From assembly GCF_049306965.1 (NCBI RefSeq), contig NC_133185.1, positions 18,309,001 through 18,373,000 of the forward strand: DNA of 64,000 bases, written 5' to 3'. The position numbers and the translations under genes are program-made. Shown one piece after another: positions 58,331-64,000 of the stretch (its first letter is position 1; each line of letters opens with the position of its first letter). Source of the stretch: Danio rerio. Lineage: Eukaryota > Chordata > Actinopteri > Cypriniformes > Danionidae. The notes under the pieces were generated by a model. It was not told the origin of the DNA. It did no database searches and was given only the letters and a program-made list of their open reading frames with translations.

Positions 58331-59208
58331 TACAAATATCATGTATCTATAAAATGTTACGGTATATTGTTTAGTAATTTCATTCTTGATGGCTTTTATG
58401 GTGAAATGACTATGAAGTGTTCACCTAAATGGACAGAATTTTAGTTAAGCAGCTTTCAAAGCTTTCGGAATCCCCCCTCAGGCGCCTGTTGCATATGGCC
58501 GTCTCAAACCACAGCAACGCTCTTGTTTGTGTACTTCAACAGTTGTTGAGAGTTTTGTGAGTGCAGCTGTGTTGCATTAGCCCAGTGAAACTGATGTTTG
58601 ACAGCACTGGTACTTCCATTAGCCTCCTGCAAACACCATTAATGAGCCATGCTTTCAGAGAGCACCGCTTTTAGGTCAATGTACACCCTCCTTACAGTTA
58701 CAGTACAGTACACTATGCTGCTGGAATGTTATTACAGACACCAAGACAACAAAACTTTTGTCATTTGAATGCTCACAAATATGAATCTTCTATTACTGAT
58801 ACACTGCTTTGTTTAAAAGTGGTATACAAACATTATGATCTCTGTGGGTGAGCTACTTGAAACTGTGTCCCCCATTCATCGCTTTCTTCACTGGTAATCT
58901 TAGAGAGATTGATGTGTAGCCAGTAGGTGGTATAAACTACTGTAAAACTCCAGGGATGGCCTAATGTTCTCCCCTGCTGTTTCAAATGCAGTCACAGGCT
59001 CTCTAACAGACAGGTGTCTCGTTTCTGTGCTGTTCTTCAACTGTCTTGAGCAAACTCCATTAATAGCCAACATTTAGTGCCTGGTATAAACTGTTGGTCT
59101 CAGATGTATTATATTTTTTAAACCCCAAAATCGACTCTGTGGAGGTTTCTCATGAATGTGCTGCTGTCAGCAAACACACCACATTATTTGAATCCTCTTT
59201 TAGTGAAA
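58331..59208. other. Spacer, no feature recognised
   Basis: It looks single-copy. No reading frame with known similarity and no splice-flanked exon was seen. Confidence 0.4.
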
Positions 59209-59324
59209 CACTAAATCACTGGTCAACAAACTTGTTCCTGGAGGGCCGGTGTCCTGCATATTTTAGCTCCAACCCTAATCAAACACACCTGAACAAGTTA
59301 ATCAAGGTCTTACAAGGTATATGC

Positions 59325-60765
59325 TTATTTCATGTGGCCGCCATTTTAAAGAACCAAAGCGAGGCTGCGGTGGGAAGAAACCCGGAAGTATAGGACCAGC
59401 ACTGTAAACATTTCATTTCAAGATTTCAAAATGCAGAAATGGTGTAAACATTACTTAAATATGGATAAATAATATAAATATTGCAACCCAGGCTCATTCT
59501 GAAAACGTAGTCCAGCGGACGTTTCTGGAGACCGCGAAATACGTCCAGGGAGGTACGTATGGCTGCATTCTATTTTTTAAAGCGAACGCTACCATGCAGT
59601 GTGACGCCGTTCCCTTTCTCACTTGCTGGCTGACCGCTTACCTCCGTGTGCTTTCCCGCTGCAGTCAGTTTGTCCGGTCAGCTCATTGTGTGCGGCGGTG
59701 GACTTCATATGCAGAGAGGAGGAGTTGACAAAGGCGTCCGAGTTCAAGTCCAGGGAAGAGCAGTTCCAAAAACCAGCTAAGACAAAAACAGAATCCAAAA
59801 AATAAAGTGAACGAGTTCATAACAGGGTGAGAACGCTGTAAAATCCGAAAAACAGACGAGGGTTTTTCTTTTTCTAGACAGCTTTTCTAAATTGTTGCTC
59901 GGGTTTAGGGAAGTGAGCGGGTGGGAGGGTCAATCGGTAAAACTGGTTGGGTTAATGGGAAGGAGGAGAGTGGGTCAGCCGATTGGCTGGTCGCGCAGTC
60001 AATCATTCGGTCAGTCAGACAGCGGCCTCTGGTGGGTTGACGCGAGAAGAGCGCGGGCGCGAACGGAACTCGCGAGAGACGTTCGAGGTACGAAAAAGCA
60101 CACACAGCGGCCTCTCACGGATTCGCAAAAACTGCACAAATACGTACCTTCCGGGATGTATTTTGCGTTCTCCAGAAACGTCCGCTGGACTACGTTTTCA
60201 GAATGAGCCTGGGTTGAAATATTTACTTCAGATCGCTCGGCTCGTCTGTGTTTGTGTCAGTATACAGTGGTGGGTGAACTGATGACCTTCTCGGCCAATC
60301 ACAATCATTTCTCTTGAACACGTGAACACAATGGCAAATCAGCGCTGTTTTAAGAAAGCCATCAACATTGCCTTAAATCTTAGAGCGAAATTGCCGTTTT
60401 TCTTTTAATTCAGTATCGTGACAAGTCTAATATAGTGAAAGAATCAGTTCATTAACTCCAGTTTGATGAATGGCATCTAAAACGTGTGTTTGGAAAGGAA
60501 AACGTTAGCTAACTAGTGCCATTTCCCTTAACTTAGCTGAAAATGAGCTCTAATATCCCTTTTTATTTTCACCATTCATTCAGAACGGACCTTCGGGTCA
60601 CCCGGAAGGCAGAGAAATGATAAGTTTGTGTCACTTTATCTTCGCTGATAGGATATATAGCCAGTTACAGAACATTCCAATGTAACTCCCAATCATACTT
60701 CCTGGTTTCTTTCCACCGCAGCCTCGATTTCGCTTTAGAAAATGGCAGCCGCATGAAGTCAGTCT
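59325..60765. mobile_element. Inverted-repeat element (middle layer)
   Basis: Left: TTCATGTGGCCGCCATTTT, then GCGAGGCTGCGGTGGGAAGA and AACCCGGAAGTA. Right: TACTTCCTGGTTTCTTTCC, ACCGCAGCCTCG and AAAATGGCAGCCGCATGAA. The arms are about 65 bases and roughly 80% alike. Its interior part at 60290-60420 is shared with 23100-23290. It is itself split by 59484-60216. Confidence 0.75.
59484..60216. mobile_element. Long-TIR element (inner layer)
   Basis: The two ends, 59484-59556 and 60145-60216, are inverted repeats of about 72 bases with few differences: CAACCCAGGCTCATTCTGAA, ACGTAGTCCAGCGGACGTTT and CTGGAGA. The flanks are AAATATT on both sides (59476-59482, 60217-60223), an apparent 7- or 8-bp duplication. 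The interior is GC-rich with CG-containing words and two short plus-strand frames with no known similarity. Confidence 0.85.
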
Positions 60766-60865
60766 ATAATTGAAACATCCAGGCAGGTGTATAGAGAAGG
60801 TTGGAGCTAAACCCTGCAGGGACACCGGCCCTTCAGGACCCAGATTGTTGACCCCTGCACTAAAT

Positions 60866-61999
60866 AATCAACACACCAACACTATTTTAAACACCACAGT
60901 AACAACTTAATGATCAAACTAGTCTTTAACCAATTCAGTTCAATTCAATTCAATGTAATTAAATTATTATTTCTATTGCACTTTTTTTTTTTTTTTTTTT
61001 ACAATAAAACTTGTGCCAAAGATTAGACACAGCCATCAATAAAAAGCCATGACAATATTTCAGATTGTGGAGCATTCCAACAAGTCAGACAGGTAGGAGA
61101 GTAGTGGTGGAATCCTGGTGTAAATATTTATATTTTAGAAAACATTTCAATATAAATCTATTTAAACTTCAGTTTAGTTTAGTATAAATATCACTATAGA
61201 AGTTCAATTCAGTTTAGTTCAGATCTGTTTAATAGCTACAAATGTCACTGCTGGCAGCCGATCCTCCTAAAAGCAGCTACTACAAGACCAGGATGTCCAT
61301 TACTGAGCTTTCTTTCAGGGCTACCATGGGAAATGATGTGTTTGTGTGCACATGTGATTTCTCACAGCTTTGCATCTCTGCAGGGTGATAACAGAACTCT
61401 CCCAAATCTCTCACGGTCCACAAATTTGTTGTGAAATGCAGAGTATGCCCATCTGGATGGTATTTGTGGATTATATATGCACACAATAACTGAGTTGTAA
61501 AGGAGTGTGTGATTTGTACTTATATTGTATCTTCAGGAAGCTTGTTGTTAAATCATCAAATCCCCCAAATGTGAAAACATTTGCTTTGCTTTGACACACA
61601 TTGTTAAATGCTAAAGCTAAAAAGTACCTCTGATGTGTAAAATCGGTTTTATTCCTTTCTAATTTCTAAAGTATCTATATTGTGATGCAACTGTTGATCA
61701 CACACAACAAGATACATGATTCAATCTTCGTCAGTCAGAGTGACACCAAGACATTGATGTCTATAAAGCAGTCAGCAGGATATTTTGAAGAGTTCAGCAC
61801 GACACTCTAAACTATAGGAGACTGTCCATTGCACATACGTTTTAAACCAAATGATTTGCTTTGTTTTATGCACATTTTTAAAAATGGAGGGAAGCTAAGG
61901 TATTATATGTTGCTAGCAGTGTTTTGCAGTATCATTCTAACTCTTAAACAGCCTTCTAAAAAGTGTAGCTGTAGTTACAGTATATGAAAAAGATTAAAA
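60866..61999. other. Spacer with LINE-tail-like segment
   Basis: 60930-61230 contains CAGTTCAATTCAATTCAATG, a T-run and TTCAGTTTAGTT words like the 36973-37235 repeat. The rest (61240-61999) shows no gene or named repeat. Confidence 0.4.
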
Positions 62000-62590
62000 T
62001 AGTTCAAGAATTCACACTTAGCAAATGATCTATCAAAGCTTGTTTGGCATGCTGTCCTGGGAGAGGGCCCCAAGCTCAAGGGATCCTCGAGCCCGGGGCT
62101 CTCCCCCGTTCGCAGAGCTAGAGGGGAGCCTGAGCTTGGTGGATCTCAGAACTCCCCGACTGCGATAGCTAAGGGAAAATCTTAGAAGGGGGCTAAAGCG
62201 TGCTTGGTTCTTAAGCAGGATGTATGTCTTTAGATGGTGGGAGGAAACCGGAGAGCCCGGGGAAAAACCCATGCGAACATGGGGAGAACATACGAACTCC
62301 TCACAGAAACTCCCACCAGCTAGGCGAAATTAGGCCGGTGGTGTTCTTGCTGTGAGGCTCTCAGTGCTAACCACTGGGCCACCGTGCCGCCCAATCAATG
62401 TCAAGGAGGAGAATTGGGGAGGAAGGGGGGTTTCTTCCAAACGAAGATAATGTGGACTGAAAACTGTGGTTCTTTATAGTAGCTTAGGGCTCATATGATT
62501 GGAAGATAATGATTAGCTAATACGAGACCGGCCGTGATAAATCATAAGCACGTGATCCTCTCGAAATTAGTTTATAAACAAACTTTACTT
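62000..62590 (-). mobile_element. Composite repeat family, copy 3
   Basis: Minus-strand order: GTTTGTTTATAAACTAATTT, CGAGAGGATCACGTGC, a TATA-like CTACTATAAAGAACC, AAACCCCCCTTCCTCC, the DANA-like head GGCGGCACGGTGGCCCAGTG, CTCTCCCAGGACAGCATG and CCAAACAAGCTTTGATA. It appears whole. Confidence 0.65.
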
Positions 62591-62955
62591 AGTAAATGAT
62601 TTTACAAGTACAAGAACTTGGCATTTACTGTTAATAGTATATTGTTTTGGAGTATGTCATTGTTTTTGCACTGTCTGGAGCAATAACCTAAGCTTTTTAC
62701 TTATCATAGCACACATACTGCTGATGATGTGACAATCAAAGTGATTTGAGTGAGTTGAAGAAGTTCTCTTTTAACAGGTTTAAATAGCAAAATTAGTTCA
62801 ATATACAATATGAACTAACAATAATTAGTTAGTTCAATATACAAACAGACAGTAAAAAAGTATTTATTTTTCCTAATAAATATATTATATATTTCTAAAG
62901 GAGATGAAGACATTACATTTATCAAACACAAAACAAACAATACAAACTAAAACAA
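62591..62955. other. Spacer
   Basis: A partial repeat of TTAGTTCAATATACAA (about 62795 and 62829) is visible. Nothing else was seen. Confidence 0.35.
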
Positions 62956-62963
62956 TGAAAAAT

Positions 62964-63209
62964 GCAGCCTGATCTCATGAGTAAACGTAAGTATTTTACG
63001 TTTTGTCAGTTTAGTGGCTAATTCGTATGAATTCGAGTTCAGTCGTACGAAAATGTACGGTTTTTAAAAAGAAGCCGTGGCACCCGACCCCTAACCCCAA
63101 CCGTCATTGGGTAATGAGCTAATTGTACTAAATTGTATGAATTCGATCGTATGAATTCATACAAATAAGCCACTAAATCAATAACTTACGAATTGCCACA
63201 AGATTGCGT
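62964..63209 (+). mobile_element. TTCGTAC-rich MITE with 8-bp target duplication
   Basis: It starts GCAGCCTGATCTCATGAG and ends CACAAGATTGCGT. The subterminal repeats TTAGTGGCTAATTCGTATGA and AAGCCACTAAAT are inverted. Identical flanks, TGAAAAAT (62956-62963 and 63210-63217), indicate an hAT-type insertion. It is the inverted sibling of 47091-47344. Confidence 0.85.
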
Positions 63210-63479
63210 TGAAAAATTTGTTATGTGCTTTAACAATACAATAAAGACACAAGGACAAGATATTGAACTAATCCTCTACTGCACGCATTATGATTAATCT
63301 ATAAAAAATAATATTTGACTGTTTTTCTTTTCTTGAAATAACTTATCTTGAAGTGCTGTAAGAAAATGGAAAATGTTATTTTTTTAAGGTACTTTATGAT
63401 ATGTTGCCATATTATAAATATTTTCTTTTTGTGTTTTTATTGACGTTTACATAAATATATCATAAATATTTTATTTTTA

Positions 63480-63990
63480 TTTCATGCCATATTTTATTTT
63501 TAAATCGATTTAATCGATGAAAATCGATTACTAAAAGCGTTGGCAACGAATTTCATTATCGATTTGTTGTGACAGGGATGATGCGGAAGAATCACTTGAG
63601 AATCCTACTTTTGTTTCGTTTTGAAGTGAGAACCGTAAAGTCCCTGGTGCTGGTTGTGTCTGGCACTAAGTCAGAAAAAGACAGCGGGGTTAAGTTGGTT
63701 TGTTTTCGGTATTCCTGACACACTCAGTGGCAGACGACATTCATTCAAAAAACCTCTTCCCTAAAAAGAGCTAAACTGTGTTTCCTTTAAAAAGACAAAG
63801 CAGGTTATGTTCCACCGCTGCCTTTTTCTTTTTTTTCGCTCGATATTACAAGCCCTGCTCCACTTAAGCAGTCGCAATTTGCGCTGAGGCAGAGAGGGGT
63901 CACGCTGAACCAAGCTCTCAGTAAGGGACCATCGGAAAAGTGCTTCTTTTTTTCGTTTTTTTTTTTCCGAAAACAAAACCAACTCAACTG
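63480..63990. mobile_element. Possible hAT remnant running off the window
   Basis: TTAATCGATGAAAATCGATT and ATTATCGATTTGTTGTGACA are typical of hAT-type ends in teleosts. The following sequence to the window edge has no supported coding frame. Confidence 0.35.
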
Positions 63991-64000
63991 ACGTGTCACA

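Larger units (their letters stand above)
59217..60857. mobile_element. hAT-type MITE (outer layer of a three-level nest)
   Basis: Left arm: CACTGGTCAACAAACTTG, CTGGAGGGCCGGTGTCCTGC. Right arm: GGACACCGGCCCTTCAGGAC, GATTGTTGACCCCTG. An identical 8-bp flank, CACTAAAT, lies on both sides (59209-59216 and 60858-60865). The arms are split by the element at about 59325-60765. Confidence 0.88.

Noticed and set aside
59892-60282. Overlapping 99-104-codon frames in the inner nested element
   Set aside because: No similarity, they run into the terminal repeat, and no splice or start context supports a gene.

Overview
This window reads as vertebrate nuclear DNA from a cyprinid fish, most likely zebrafish (Danio rerio). 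It is AT-rich, its host genes are split by GT-AG introns, and the DNA between exons is crowded with repeats typical of zebrafish: DANA-type tRNA-derived SINEs, many short non-autonomous DNA transposons (hAT-like and Harbinger-like), L2-, L1/Tx1- and Rex3/RTE-like LINE pieces, and long (TA)n and (CA)n microsatellites. No prokaryotic operon, CRISPR array, phage or tRNA gene was seen.

Four host genes can be supported by protein similarity. Exon 1 of aldh7a1 lies on the minus strand at 357-554 and the rest of that gene runs off the left edge. Divergent from it is a complete phax (plus strand, five coding exons, 1902-7409, 379 codons). Next is a complete lmnb1 (plus strand, eleven coding exons, 9137-28403, 588 codons), which encodes lamin B1 and ends in a CaaX box, CLIM. 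A small glutaredoxin-like gene, the C5orf63/YDR286C homologue, lies on the minus strand (three coding exons, 34708-37806, 104 codons) with a likely non-coding first exon near 39.8 kb. The order aldh7a1(-), phax(+), lmnb1(+), c5orf63(-) matches human 5q23 as I recall it, except that I find no marchf3 exons between lmnb1 and c5orf63. A GC-richer, exon-like block with a strong donor at 42.5-42.72 kb may be the untranslated first exon of the next plus-strand gene. By human gene order that could be megf10, but no coding sequence supports this.

From about 42.8 kb to the end I see no convincing coding exon. This half is a layered repeat landscape. The clearest structure is a three-level nest at 59217-60857: an hAT-like element with a perfect 8-bp target duplication, holding a second terminal-inverted-repeat element, holding a third. 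Other nests occur at 2466-3645, 25537-28248, 31195-34640, 44069-44729 and 46893-47371.

The genes do not form one pathway. phax (snRNA export), lmnb1 (nuclear lamina), aldh7a1 (lysine catabolism) and c5orf63 (putative thiol redox) are neighbours by old synteny. I found no new biological system. The most testable points are the inverted hAT copies flanking lmnb1 exons 4 and 5, the nested transposon chronology, the apparent absence of marchf3, a Penelope-type hammerhead-like motif, and a composite repeat family with three copies here.
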